A stretch of 64,000 bases of DNA from Burkholderia anthina. GTDB taxonomy: Bacteria > Pseudomonadota > Gammaproteobacteria > Burkholderiales > Burkholderiaceae. Made by a program: the position numbers and the translations under genes. Under the pieces are notes generated by a model that was not told the origin of the DNA, searched no databases, and saw only the letters and a list, made by a program, of their open reading frames with translations. This document shows, piece by piece, positions 18,025 to 26,278 of the stretch. Numbering within the stretch: position 1 is the first letter of the stretch; each line of letters begins with the position of its first letter. Where the stretch lies: positions 372,001-436,000 of the forward strand of contig NZ_CABVLY010000002.1 in the NCBI RefSeq assembly GCF_902498995.1. Reading direction: 5' to 3'.

Positions 18025-18540
18025 TCAGCCCGTCGGCGCCGCGTCCGGCGGCGCGAGCGCCACGATGTGGCGAATCCCCTCGTTGGCCATCTTCGTATAA
18101 GGGCTGAAGCGTTCGGTATTGCGCACGAGCTCCTCCGCCACCGCGCGCTCGATGCCCGGCAGGCGTACGCGGATGTCGGCGCTCAGCATGAACAGCCCGT
18201 CGACCGGATCGCGGCAGAAGTCGATCGATGCGGACACCGATGCGCCGGCGATCGACACACCGGCCCGCGCGGCCAGCAGGCTCAGCGCGCCATGAAAACA
18301 CGCCGCATAGCTCGCAGCGAACAGCTGCTCCGGGTTCGGCCCGTCGCCGGGCCCGCCGAGCGCGGACGGCAGGCGCAGCTCCATGGCGAGACGCCCGTCG
18401 TCGGAACGGGCGACGCCCGACGCGCGGCCGTGCGCCGCCGCGCCGCCGGTGACGGTTACCGTCGTCGAGTAGAGTGCCTGCGGTTCACGTCCGCGATACC
18501 TGTCGAGCAGCGAGAGCGGCGGTGGACGCAACGGCGTCAT
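18025..18540 (-). CDS. OsmC/Ohr-family protein lacking the second catalytic cysteine
   Basis: The 171-residue protein has the Ohr layout: YSTTVTVTGG near the start, the first peroxidatic cysteine in NPEQLFAASYAACFHGAL, then LPGIERAVAEELV. Ohr enzymes reduce organic hydroperoxides using two cysteines, the second lying in a CPYS motif. Here the corresponding segment reads ERFSPYTKMANEG, with Ser instead of Cys. One extra cysteine occurs in SIDFCRDP and might serve instead. The ATG at 18540 begins just before the conserved N-terminal strand. The gene lies 25 bases from an NmrA-like reductase gene on the same strand. Confidence 0.8.
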   Translation of the reverse strand: MTPLRPPPLSLLDRYRGREPQALYSTTVTVTGGAAAHGRASGVARSDDGRLAMELRLPSALGGPGDGPNPEQLFAASYAACFHGALSLLAARAGVSIAGASVSASIDFCRDPVDGLFMLSADIRVRLPGIERAVAEELVRNTERFSPYTKMANEGIRHIVALAPPDAAPTG

Positions 18541-18565
18541 GACGTGCGCGATCCTGCGGCGGCGT

Positions 18566-19321
18566 TCAACGTGCGGCCTGGCTCTGGCGGAGCCACGCGT
18601 CGAAGGTCGTTGCACCGAGGCGCGCGCCGGGTGCGGGGACGAGCGTGTCGTCCTGCAGCACGGCACCGAAATAGTCGGCGCCTGCGTCCCTGACCACCGT
18701 GCGCGGGTCGTGCGTGACCGACAGGAAATGGCCGACCAGATCGGCAATCCGCACGCGATCCGGGCCGCCGATTTCAGCGATGCCGTTGCGCGGTGCGTCG
18801 AGTGCGAAATCGGTGACGGCAGCCGCGACGTCGTCCGATGCGATCGGCTGGAAGTGCGCGGTGCTCAACCGGGTCGTGTCGCCCTGCGCGCCCGCTTGCG
18901 CGATCGCCCCGACGAATTCGAAGAACTGCGTCGAGCGCACGATCGTGTACGGCACGCCGGCTTCGCGAATCAGGTTCTCCTGGATGATCTTGCCGCGGAA
19001 ATACGCGCTCTGCTGCAGGCGATCGGTACCGACCACCGACAGCGCGACGTGATGGCGCACACCAGCCGCACGCTCGGCGGCGAACAGGTTGCGCCCCGAC
19101 GTTTCGAAGAACGCTTTCACGGTTGCTTCGTCGAACGACGGCGCGTTCGCGAGATCGACGACGACGTCCGCACCTGCCAGCGCGTCGTCCAGACCCGCGC
19201 CCGTGATCGTATCGACGCCCGTCGACGGCGCGGCGGCGATAGCCGCATGACCGCCCGCAACGAGATTCCTGACGACTTTGCTGCCGATCAGGCCGGTACC
19301 GCCAATCACCACGATCTTCAC
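18566..19321 (-). CDS. NmrA-like NAD(P)-binding reductase / atypical SDR
   Basis: The 251-residue protein begins with the Rossmann motif VVIGGTGLIGSKVV. It continues in the NmrA/atypical SDR pattern (AGADVVVDLANAPSF, VALSVVGTDRLQQSAYFRGK, PYTIVRSTQFFEF). Such proteins bind NAD(P)H and act as reductases or redox sensors. The start is a GTG at 19321, supported by AAGGAG seven bases upstream. No ATG is correctly placed. It precedes the Ohr-like gene on the same strand by 25 bases, so the pair may form an oxidative-stress operon. Confidence 0.82.
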   Translation of the reverse strand: MKIVVIGGTGLIGSKVVRNLVAGGHAAIAAAPSTGVDTITGAGLDDALAGADVVVDLANAPSFDEATVKAFFETSGRNLFAAERAAGVRHHVALSVVGTDRLQQSAYFRGKIIQENLIREAGVPYTIVRSTQFFEFVGAIAQAGAQGDTTRLSTAHFQPIASDDVAAAVTDFALDAPRNGIAEIGGPDRVRIADLVGHFLSVTHDPRTVVRDAGADYFGAVLQDDTLVPAPGARLGATTFDAWLRQSQAAR

Positions 19322-19526
19322 GATTGCTCTCCTTGAAAGGGCGCGCGACATGCGCACCGCTTGATCCTGCCGAATCCGGCGCGCATCGCATTCGCGCGAT
19401 CGCGCCGCCGTGTTGCCGAATCGCACGCGACCCGGTTCGCGTGTCGTTCGACCCGCTTGCATCGTATGCACGCGCGGTGCGATCCGGTAGCGTGCGCCGG
19501 GGGCTCACGGTGTTGCGTCGAATGCA

Positions 19527-20531
19527 TCAATCGACAGTCTCCAGCGGCGCCAGCGTCGTCATCGTGGTCAGGCACTGGAGGTCCCGCGCTCGCGTCCGTT
19601 CGATCATGTAGTCGATGAACACGCGGATGCGCGTGGGCAGATGTTTGCGGCTGAGATAACAGACGTAATGGCCGCCGTCGTCGGGCGCATGCTGGCCGAG
19701 ACAGCTCACCAGTTGCCCGTCGGCGAGCAGGTCGCACACCTGGTACGCCGGCAGTTGCGCGATGCCGAGCCCGTCGAGCGCCGCACGGACGACGAGCTCC
19801 AGGTCGTTGAACGTGTGATGTGCGGCGATCTGGCGCTGCTGCGCGAGCCCGTCGATCTTGAATTCCCACTCCGTCACGCGGCCCGACGCGGCGCGCAGAT
19901 TGATGCAGCGATGCCGCGCCAGCTCGTCGACGTGACGCGGCAGCCCGTGACGATGCGCATACGATGGCGACGCGCAGACGATCATCTGCATCGGAATCAA
20001 CTGGCGCGCGACGATCGCGCTGTCCTCCATGCGCCCGTCGCGAAACGCGACGTCGATGCGGTCGGCGGAGAAATCGGCCGGGCGGTCGTTCAGCAGCAGT
20101 TCGAGCGTGATGTCCGGATACTGCGCATGGAAGTCGCGCAGCAGCGGCGCGATGATCTTGCGTCCGAAGCCGGGTGTCGAGCCGATGCGCAGGTGTCCGC
20201 TGGGCGGTCCGCTGCGCAGTTCGCGCATGTCGTCGAGCGCCTGCGCGAGATGCTCGATGCCCGGCCGGCAGTTCTCGTAGAAGAGTTCGCCTTCGCGCGT
20301 CAGCGACATGCTGCGCGTCGTACGCTGGAACAGGCGCGCGTCGAGCCTGTCCTCGAGCTTCTGCACGTGACGGCTGACCGACGAGCGGCCGACGCCGAGA
20401 CGGTCGGCCGCTCGCGCGAAGCTGCCCTCGGTGACGACGGCGAGGAAGGTGACGACGCCTGCGTAGCAGGTCGAGAAGCTGCGCGCATAAGGGTCGTCGG
20501 CGTCGGGGCGGCGGATGGAGGTGTCTGGCAT
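19527..20531 (-). CDS. LysR family transcriptional regulator
   Basis: This 334-residue LysR-type regulator has its winged helix at about residues 18-80, with SFARAADRLGVGRSSVSRHVQKLE. The effector domain begins near GHLRIGSTPGFG. The N-terminus extends about 20 residues beyond the usual start. I use the ATG at 20531; the frame is open further upstream to 20606 but without family residues. It lies upstream of the NmrA-like/Ohr-like pair on the same strand, with 205 bases between, and may control that pair. Confidence 0.85.
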   Translation of the reverse strand: MPDTSIRRPDADDPYARSFSTCYAGVVTFLAVVTEGSFARAADRLGVGRSSVSRHVQKLEDRLDARLFQRTTRSMSLTREGELFYENCRPGIEHLAQALDDMRELRSGPPSGHLRIGSTPGFGRKIIAPLLRDFHAQYPDITLELLLNDRPADFSADRIDVAFRDGRMEDSAIVARQLIPMQMIVCASPSYAHRHGLPRHVDELARHRCINLRAASGRVTEWEFKIDGLAQQRQIAAHHTFNDLELVVRAALDGLGIAQLPAYQVCDLLADGQLVSCLGQHAPDDGGHYVCYLSRKHLPTRIRVFIDYMIERTRARDLQCLTTMTTLAPLETVD

Positions 20532-20640
20532 GGAAGCGCGAGAATCGTGTTGTCCATATGCGACTAGACGTTTCAGCGCCGCCACCTGTGACACCGTCCG
20601 CCGCATTTTTCAAAAAAAGCCGCGGCGGTCGGCGGGCGGA

Positions 20641-21045
20641 TCATTTCTCCGGCACGAGCACCGGCGCGCCCTTGTCCTTCAGCAGCAACACGATGAACTT
20701 CGCGGGTTTCGCGAGACTCGCGTTGCGTCCGACCGTGTGCAGGTCGTTCGGGCCTTCGTAGAACGTCTGGCCCGGTTTCAGCGTGACGCGCTCGCCGCCC
20801 TTCACCTGCATCACGATCGACCCGTCGACCACGTAGACGAAGGCGGCTGCGTGATGCCGGTGGACGGGGTCGACCGCGCCGGGCGGATACTCGACCGAGA
20901 TCATCAGCGCTTCCTTGCCCGGATAGCCGTCGAGCGGCTTCGTCATCAACGGCGTGACGATGGCCGGGGGCGCCGCGTGGACGGCGCCGGCGGTGGCGCC
21001 CGCGACGACGAGCGCGGCCGCGATGGCATGTTCGAATCGATTCAT
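20641..21045 (-). CDS. Exported cupin-domain protein
   Basis: The 134-residue protein has a signal peptide (MNRFEHAIAAALVVAG, cleavage near VHAAP). A single cupin barrel follows, with the metal motif PGAVDPVHRHHAAAFVYVVDG and the second motif KPGQTFYEGPNDLH. Cupins of this kind bind a metal ion and have varied roles. It is the last gene in a minus-strand run behind the AhpD-like and ECF41 sigma-factor genes, and is a candidate member of that regulon. A distinct ribosome site was not seen. Confidence 0.78.
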   Translation of the reverse strand: MNRFEHAIAAALVVAGATAGAVHAAPPAIVTPLMTKPLDGYPGKEALMISVEYPPGAVDPVHRHHAAAFVYVVDGSIVMQVKGGERVTLKPGQTFYEGPNDLHTVGRNASLAKPAKFIVLLLKDKGAPVLVPEK

Positions 21046-21122
21046 GGGAGGGATTCCGGTGGCTGCCGCCGGCAGGCGGCCGGCGGCGATGCAGGGCGGC
21101 GGCCCGCAGCCGGGCACGGGCA

Positions 21123-21602
21123 TCAGGCGAGATTCGCCTTGTCGAGGCCGTATGCCTTGTCGGCGGAGCCCGGCACGGTGCGGAACGCGACGTTCGCGCG
21201 GTTCCAGCCGTTGATCGCCATGACCTCGAACGTGAGGTCCGACAGTTCCTTCTCGGACAACTGGCCGCGCACGCGATCGTAGACATCGTCCGGCACGCCG
21301 TGCTCGGGGAGTTTCGTCAGCACTTCGGTCCATGCGAGCGCGGCCCGCTCGCGCGGCGAGAACAGCGTCGATTCGCGCCACGTCGCCAGATGATGAAGGC
21401 GCAGCTCGCGCTCGCCGTGAAGGCGTGCTTCCTTCACATGCATATCGAGACAGAATGCGCAGCCGTTGATTTGCGAGGCGCGCGCGGACACGAGATCACG
21501 GATCGATTCCTCGATCGCGCTGCTGCGCAGCAGATTGCTGAGTTCGAGGAATTGCCTGAACAGCTCGGGCGATTGATGCATGTAGTTCAGACGCTGCGTC
21601 AT
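21123..21602 (-). CDS. Carboxymuconolactone decarboxylase / AhpD-like protein
   Basis: The 159-residue protein has the AhpD-type redox motif CAFCLDMHVKEA (CxxC followed by His) at about residues 48-59, and the conserved YDRVRGQLSEKELSDLTFEVMAINGWNR tail region, quoted here only in part as LSDLTFEVMAINGWNR. The family includes peroxidase-type proteins with a thiol pair. AGGAGA upstream supports the ATG at 21602. The gene lies downstream of an ECF41-type sigma factor, and genes of this family are the known usual partners of ECF41 factors. Confidence 0.85.
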   Translation of the reverse strand: MTQRLNYMHQSPELFRQFLELSNLLRSSAIEESIRDLVSARASQINGCAFCLDMHVKEARLHGERELRLHHLATWRESTLFSPRERAALAWTEVLTKLPEHGVPDDVYDRVRGQLSEKELSDLTFEVMAINGWNRANVAFRTVPGSADKAYGLDKANLA

Positions 21603-21803
21603 GATTTCTCCTGGCGACGAAGAGGCTTGCCCGCGCTTGTGCGGGTGTCGTGCGCGGCAGGGCGCCGCGCAAAATCATCTTAGGAGCGCGTGGCGGTGTG
21701 CGGTAGCCACGCAGAGGGACGCATCGTGTTGCGCGCGCTGCACCAATCCCGCTTCGAGCGGTGCACGGCGCGTATTTCAGGCTGCAATAGGCGTCGTCGA
21801 GCG

Positions 21804-22688
21804 TCAGTCGGCACCGCTCGCGGCCGCGATGCGCGCGAGCTTGTCGGGGTTGCGCTGCACGAGAATCCGGACGATGCGCGTGCCGTCCGTCTCGAACGAC
21901 ATGGCGGATTCGAGCTGCCCGGCGATGAAGCGCAGCATTGCCCACTCGCCGTTCAGCACGACCGCGCGCATCTCGACGCCGCTGCCGCAGCGCAGCCACG
22001 TCGCGTAGAACAGTTGTGCGATGCGGCGACCGCCGACCATCGGTTTCGGAAAGCTCTGCACCTTGCCGCCGCCGTCGCCGATCAGCATCGCATCTTCGGC
22101 CAGCAGCGCGTGGATCGACGGGAAGTCGCCTTGCGCGAGCGCATGCGAGAAGGTTTGCAGCAACTGCCGATGCGTTTCGCGCGGCACCCGGTAGCGCGGC
22201 CGCTCGTCGTCGCGCAGTTGGGCCTTCGCGCGGCTCACGAGCTGCCTGCACGCCGCTGCGGATTTGCCGATCGCATCGGCGATTTCGTCGTAGTCGGCGT
22301 CGAACACTTCGCGCAGCAGGAACGCCGCGCGCGCTTCCGGCGTGAGCCGTTCGAGCAGCAGCAGGAACGCGACCGACACGTCGCTCGCGCGCTCGGTCAT
22401 TTCCTCGGGCGTTGCCGGCGATTCGCCGAGTTCCGGCTCCGGCAGCCAGATGCCGGTGTAATGCTCGCGCCGGATCTTTGCCGCACGCAGGCGGTCGATC
22501 GCCGTTCGCGTCGTGACCGCGACGAGCCACGCCTCGCCGTTCTCGATCCCGTCGTGCGCCGCTTCGTGCCAGCGCAGCCAGACGTCCTGCACGATGTCCT
22601 CGGCGTCCGCGACGGAGCCGAGCATCCGGTATGCGATCTTTTGCAGGCGCGGGCGCAGTACGTGGAAGAGGTGGGCGTCGTCGCTCAT
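21804..22688 (-). CDS. ECF41-family RNA polymerase sigma factor with SnoaL-like C-terminal domain
   Basis: This 294-residue protein has sigma-70 region 2 (LRPRLQKIAYRMLGSVADAEDIVQD) described by residues 10-35, then region 4 near residues 105-165 (LTPEARAAFLLREVF). The last 120 residues form a SnoaL-like domain. Three marks of the ECF41 group are present: WLPEP in the linker, DGGGK in the C-terminal domain and NPDKL near the end. In this group the C-terminal domain controls activity and no anti-sigma factor is needed. The ATG overlaps the stop of the upstream DapF-like gene by 4 bases, so the two are translationally coupled. Confidence 0.9.
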   Translation of the reverse strand: MSDDAHLFHVLRPRLQKIAYRMLGSVADAEDIVQDVWLRWHEAAHDGIENGEAWLVAVTTRTAIDRLRAAKIRREHYTGIWLPEPELGESPATPEEMTERASDVSVAFLLLLERLTPEARAAFLLREVFDADYDEIADAIGKSAAACRQLVSRAKAQLRDDERPRYRVPRETHRQLLQTFSHALAQGDFPSIHALLAEDAMLIGDGGGKVQSFPKPMVGGRRIAQLFYATWLRCGSGVEMRAVVLNGEWAMLRFIAGQLESAMSFETDGTRIVRILVQRNPDKLARIAAASGAD

Positions 22689-23491
22689 GCCGTCCACACC
22701 CCGTCGAAACCGAACGCGACCGGCCCGCTCAGCAACACGCTGCCGGCGCCGTCCCATCGCACGACGACATCCCCGCCATCGCAACTGACCCGCACGGTCT
22801 CGTCGAGCAGCCCGCGCCGGATCCCGTTGACCGCCGCGCCGCACGAACACGAGCCCGAGCCGAGCGGCACGCCGCCGCCGCGTTCCCAGATGCGCAGCCG
22901 GATATGCGTGCGGCTGACGACCTGCACGACATGCACGTTCGTTTTCAGCGGAAACAGCGGATGCGTTTCGATCGCCGGCCCGAGCGTTTCGATATCGATC
23001 GCGCCGGGATCGTCGACGAAGAACGTGCAATGCGGATTGCCCATGTTGCATGCGGCCGGTGCGCCGGGCAGCGGGAGCGCGAGCGTGTCGGCGGCTTCGG
23101 CGAGCGGCACGTCCTGCCAGCCGACGCGCGGCGCGCCCATCTCGACCGTGATCAGCCCGTGCGCGTCCTGCGTACAGGAAAGCAGCCCGCGGCTGGTGCG
23201 CAGCACGACCGACGCCTCTCCCGTTTCCCGCATCAGCTTCCACGCGATGCCGCGCGTCGCGCTGCCGCAGGTAGCGAGCGCGGAGCCGTCGGGGTTCCAG
23301 AACGCGACGCGGGCGGCCGCGTCGTCGCAGTCCGATATCACCGCGAGCTGGTTGAAGCCGATGCCGCAGCGACGGTCGCCCATGCGCCGCACGAGCTCGC
23401 GGTCGATGCGGGGCGCGGCGCCCTGGCCGCGCAGGTCGACGACGACGAAGTCGTCGCCGTTCGCGTTCATCTTCTGAAATCCGATCGGCAT
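22685..23491 (-). CDS. DapF-like epimerase/racemase paralogue with an altered active site
   Basis: The 268-residue protein has the diaminopimelate epimerase fold, with FQKMNANGDDFVVVD at the start, NPDGSALATCGSATRG, NMGNPHCTFFVDD, and ERGGGVPLGSGSCSCG. The first catalytic Cys is kept in ATCGS. The second, normally in an ACGSG motif after the ERG, aligns with Ser in LGSGS, although two Cys follow within five residues. Neighbouring residues also differ from true DapF (GDDF for GNDF). It is probably not the housekeeping lysine enzyme; it may be an amino-acid racemase or dehydratase. It overlaps the ECF41 gene by 4 bases. Confidence 0.78.
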   Translation of the reverse strand: MPIGFQKMNANGDDFVVVDLRGQGAAPRIDRELVRRMGDRRCGIGFNQLAVISDCDDAAARVAFWNPDGSALATCGSATRGIAWKLMRETGEASVVLRTSRGLLSCTQDAHGLITVEMGAPRVGWQDVPLAEAADTLALPLPGAPAACNMGNPHCTFFVDDPGAIDIETLGPAIETHPLFPLKTNVHVVQVVSRTHIRLRIWERGGGVPLGSGSCSCGAAVNGIRRGLLDETVRVSCDGGDVVVRWDGAGSVLLSGPVAFGFDGVWTA

Positions 23492-23588
23492 GGCGGTTCC
23501 GGAATCGAGGCACGCAAATACTGTACGTGGCTTGCCGGCAGCGATCAATCGCCGCCCGACGACGCGTCCGTGACACGAAACGACCCAC

Positions 23589-23622
23589 GGCTACGTAATT
23601 CTACGTAGCCCCGCATACGTAG
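23589..23622. promoter_or_regulatory. Palindrome with TACGTA motifs upstream of cstA
   Basis: GGCTACGTA and TACGTAGCC form perfect 9-base arms around ATTC at 23589-23610. A further TACGTAG follows at 23616-23622. The site is 160 bases upstream of cstA and about 100 bases upstream of the divergent DapF-like gene. It is likely an operator for one of the two. Confidence 0.5.
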
Positions 23623-23769
23623 TTGTGCGCTTGTAAGCGTCCCCCGTCGCGCGGAATACTACGGCCCACCGCCGCGGCTTCCACGAGACGCGGCACGACG
23701 CATCGACGTCACGCGGGTTCGGCGCCTCGCCGGATCCACTCAAAACCACATAGGAGACCAGGAGACGCC

Positions 23770-25848
23770 ATGAATCGGGCTTCCAGTACCCTGCTCTGGA
23801 TCGCGGTCGCGCTGCTCGGCGCATTCGCATTCGGGACGATCGCACTTGCGCACGGCGAACGCGTCAGCGCGCTCTGGATCGTGATCGCCGCAGTCTGCGT
23901 GTATCTGATCGCATATCGCTTCTACAGCCGTTTCATCGCCAGCAAGGTCATGCAGCTCGACGGGCTGCGGATGACGCCGGCCGTGAAATACAACGACGGC
24001 CTCGACTACGTACCGACCAACAAGTACGTGCTGTTCGGCCATCACTTCGCCGCGATCGCCGGCGCGGGGCCGCTCGTCGGGCCCGTGCTCGCCGCGCAGA
24101 TGGGCTACACGCCCGGCATGCTGTGGATCCTGGCCGGCGTCGTGTTCGCCGGCGCGGTGCAGGACTTCATCGTGCTGTTCATCTCGACGCGCCGCGACGG
24201 CCGCTCGCTCGGCGACCTCGTCAAGATGGAGCTCGGCACGGTGCCGGGCGTGATCGCGCTGTTCGGCGCGTTCCTGATCATGGTGATCATCCTCGCGGTG
24301 CTCGCGCTGATCGTCGTGAAGGCGCTGACGAATTCGCCGTGGGGCACGTTCACCGTCGCCGCGACGATTCCGATCGCGCTGTTCATGGGCGTCTACACGC
24401 GCTACATCCGTCCGGGCCGCATCGGCGAAGTGTCGATCATCGGCTTCGTGCTGCTGATGGCGTCGATCGCGTTCGGCCAGACCGTGCACGATTCGCCGAC
24501 GCTCGCCGCATGGTTCACGTTCAACGGCACGCAGCTCACGTGGATCCTGATCGGCTACGGCTTCGTCGCCTCGGTGCTGCCGGTGTGGCTGCTGCTCGCG
24601 CCGCGCGACTACCTGTCGACGTTCCTGAAGATCGGCACGATCCTCGGCCTCGCGATCGGCATACTGGTCGTCGCGCCGGAACTGAAAATGCCCGCGCTGA
24701 CGAAGTTCGTCGACGGCACCGGCCCGGTGTGGTCGGGCAACCTGTTCCCGTTCCTGTTCATCACGATCGCCTGCGGCGCGGTGTCGGGCTTCCACGCGCT
24801 GATCTCGTCGGGCACGACGCCGAAGCTGATCGACAACGAAACCAACGCGCGCTTCATCGGTTACGGCGCGATGCTGATGGAATCGTTCGTCGCGATCATG
24901 GCGCTCGTCGCGGCCTGCGTGATCGAGCCGGGCATCTACTTCGCGATGAACGCGCCGGCGGCCGTGCTCGGCTCGACGCCGGAAGCGGTGGCGAACACCG
25001 TCACGCAATGGGGCTTCGTGCTGACGCCGGACATGCTCACGCAGACGGCCAAGGCCGTCGGTGAAACGACGATCATCGCGCGCGCGGGCGGCGCGCCGAC
25101 GCTGGCCGTCGGCATGGCGCACATCCTGCACCAGGTGATCGGCGGCGAAGCGATGATGGCGTTCTGGTATCACTTCGCGATCCTGTTCGAGGCGCTGTTC
25201 ATCCTGACGGCCGTCGATGCCGGCACGCGCGCGGGCCGCTTCATGCTGCAGGACCTGCTCGGCACGTTCCACCCGGCGCTCAAGCGCACCGAGTCGCTGC
25301 CCGCGAACCTCGTCGCCACCGCGCTGTGCGTGGCCGCGTGGGGCTACTTCCTGTATCAGGGCGTGGTCGATCCGCTCGGCGGCATCAACACGCTGTGGCC
25401 GCTGTTCGGCATCTCGAACCAGATGCTCGCGGCAATCGCGCTGGTGCTCGGCACCGTCGTGCTGTTCAAGATGAAGCGCGAGCGCTATGCATGGGTGACG
25501 ATCGTGCCGACCGTGTGGCTCTTGATCTGCACGCTGACGGCCGGCTGGCAGAAGATCTTCGACGCGAATCCGAAGGTCAGCTTCCTCGCGCACGCCGCGA
25601 AGCTGCAGGCCGCGGTGGACGAAGGCAAGGTGCTGGCCCCGGCGAAGTCGATCGCGCAGATGCAGCGGATCATCTTCAACGACTACATCGATGCGGCGCT
25701 GGCCGGCCTGTTCATCTTCGTCGTCGTGGCGATCGCGGTGTACGGCGTGATTGCCGTGCTGCGCGCGCGCCGCGAGTCGAAGCCGACCGTGCGCGAGACG
25801 CCGTACGAGCCGATGCCGGCCGCGCAGGCGCTCGGCAGCGGCCGATAA
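23770..25848 (+). CDS. cstA: Carbon starvation protein CstA / pyruvate-peptide transporter
   Basis: This 692-residue polytopic membrane protein has the CstA signatures, including YVPTNKYVLFGHHFAAIAGAG, GPLVGPVLAAQMGYTPGMLW and SGFHALISSGTTPK. CstA-family proteins import pyruvate, and some import peptides, across the inner membrane and are induced on carbon limitation. About 16-18 hydrophobic segments are visible, as expected. GGAG upstream supports the ATG at 23770. The YbdD-type partner gene follows 12 bases after the stop, which is the standard arrangement. Confidence 0.93.
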   Translation: MNRASSTLLWIAVALLGAFAFGTIALAHGERVSALWIVIAAVCVYLIAYRFYSRFIASKVMQLDGLRMTPAVKYNDGLDYVPTNKYVLFGHHFAAIAGAGPLVGPVLAAQMGYTPGMLWILAGVVFAGAVQDFIVLFISTRRDGRSLGDLVKMELGTVPGVIALFGAFLIMVIILAVLALIVVKALTNSPWGTFTVAATIPIALFMGVYTRYIRPGRIGEVSIIGFVLLMASIAFGQTVHDSPTLAAWFTFNGTQLTWILIGYGFVASVLPVWLLLAPRDYLSTFLKIGTILGLAIGILVVAPELKMPALTKFVDGTGPVWSGNLFPFLFITIACGAVSGFHALISSGTTPKLIDNETNARFIGYGAMLMESFVAIMALVAACVIEPGIYFAMNAPAAVLGSTPEAVANTVTQWGFVLTPDMLTQTAKAVGETTIIARAGGAPTLAVGMAHILHQVIGGEAMMAFWYHFAILFEALFILTAVDAGTRAGRFMLQDLLGTFHPALKRTESLPANLVATALCVAAWGYFLYQGVVDPLGGINTLWPLFGISNQMLAAIALVLGTVVLFKMKRERYAWVTIVPTVWLLICTLTAGWQKIFDANPKVSFLAHAAKLQAAVDEGKVLAPAKSIAQMQRIIFNDYIDAALAGLFIFVVVAIAVYGVIAVLRARRESKPTVRETPYEPMPAAQALGSGR

Positions 25849-25860
25849 CGGGAGGCCGCG

Positions 25861-26067
25861 ATGTTCAGCGATCTTGGCGGCGACCTGCGCAGCGCGGGGC
25901 GTTACCTCGGGCAGGCGTTGCGGCTGATGGTCGGCCTGCCCGACTACGACACCTACGTCGCGCACATGCGCGAAACCCATCCGGACCGCGAGCCGATGAC
26001 GTACGAGGCATTCTTCCGCGAACGCCAGAACGCGCGGTACGGGTCGGGGGCAGGGAAGTGCTGCTAA
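25861..26067 (+). CDS. ybdD: YbdD/YjiX family protein, CstA partner
   Basis: This 68-residue protein has the family pattern LGGDLRSAGRYLGQALRLMVG, LPDYDTYVAHM and PMTYEAFFRERQNARYG, with paired cysteines at the end (GKCC). The family always accompanies CstA or BtsT transporters and is needed for their function in E. coli. It starts 12 bases after cstA with a GGAGG site, and a strong terminator follows at 26115-26150. Confidence 0.92.
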   Translation: MFSDLGGDLRSAGRYLGQALRLMVGLPDYDTYVAHMRETHPDREPMTYEAFFRERQNARYGSGAGKCC

Positions 26068-26114
26068 CCGGGCCGAAGAAGCCGCCCGGTAAGGCCGGCC
26101 GGTGACGGACCAGG

Positions 26115-26150
26115 AAGCGCCGCGAAAGTATTCGCGGCGCTTTTTTCTTT
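26115..26150 (+). terminator. Rho-independent terminator of the cstA-ybdD operon
   Basis: AAGCGCCGCGAA pairs perfectly with TTCGCGGCGCTT around an AGTA loop, followed by TTTTTTCTTT. This is a textbook intrinsic terminator 48 bases after ybdD. Confidence 0.92.
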
Positions 26151-26278
26151 GGGGGCCGGATGATGCGCGCCGCGCGGCGGTCGCGGCGGTGTTTGACCGG
26201 CTTCAGCACGGTTTAATCCACCGACCGGTATCATGTGACTCTCTTTTTTTTCGATGAATCCGCGCAGGAGAATCCGCC

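Noticed and set aside
21603..21803. Possible ECF41 promoter (TGTCACA then CGTC) before the AhpD-like gene
   Set aside because: Only weak partial matches were found with wrong spacing, so no promoter was listed.
23740..25980. A 746-codon frame opposite cstA
   Set aside because: Its product is His/Arg/Asp-rich with no known domain, a mirror of the hydrophobic codons of cstA.
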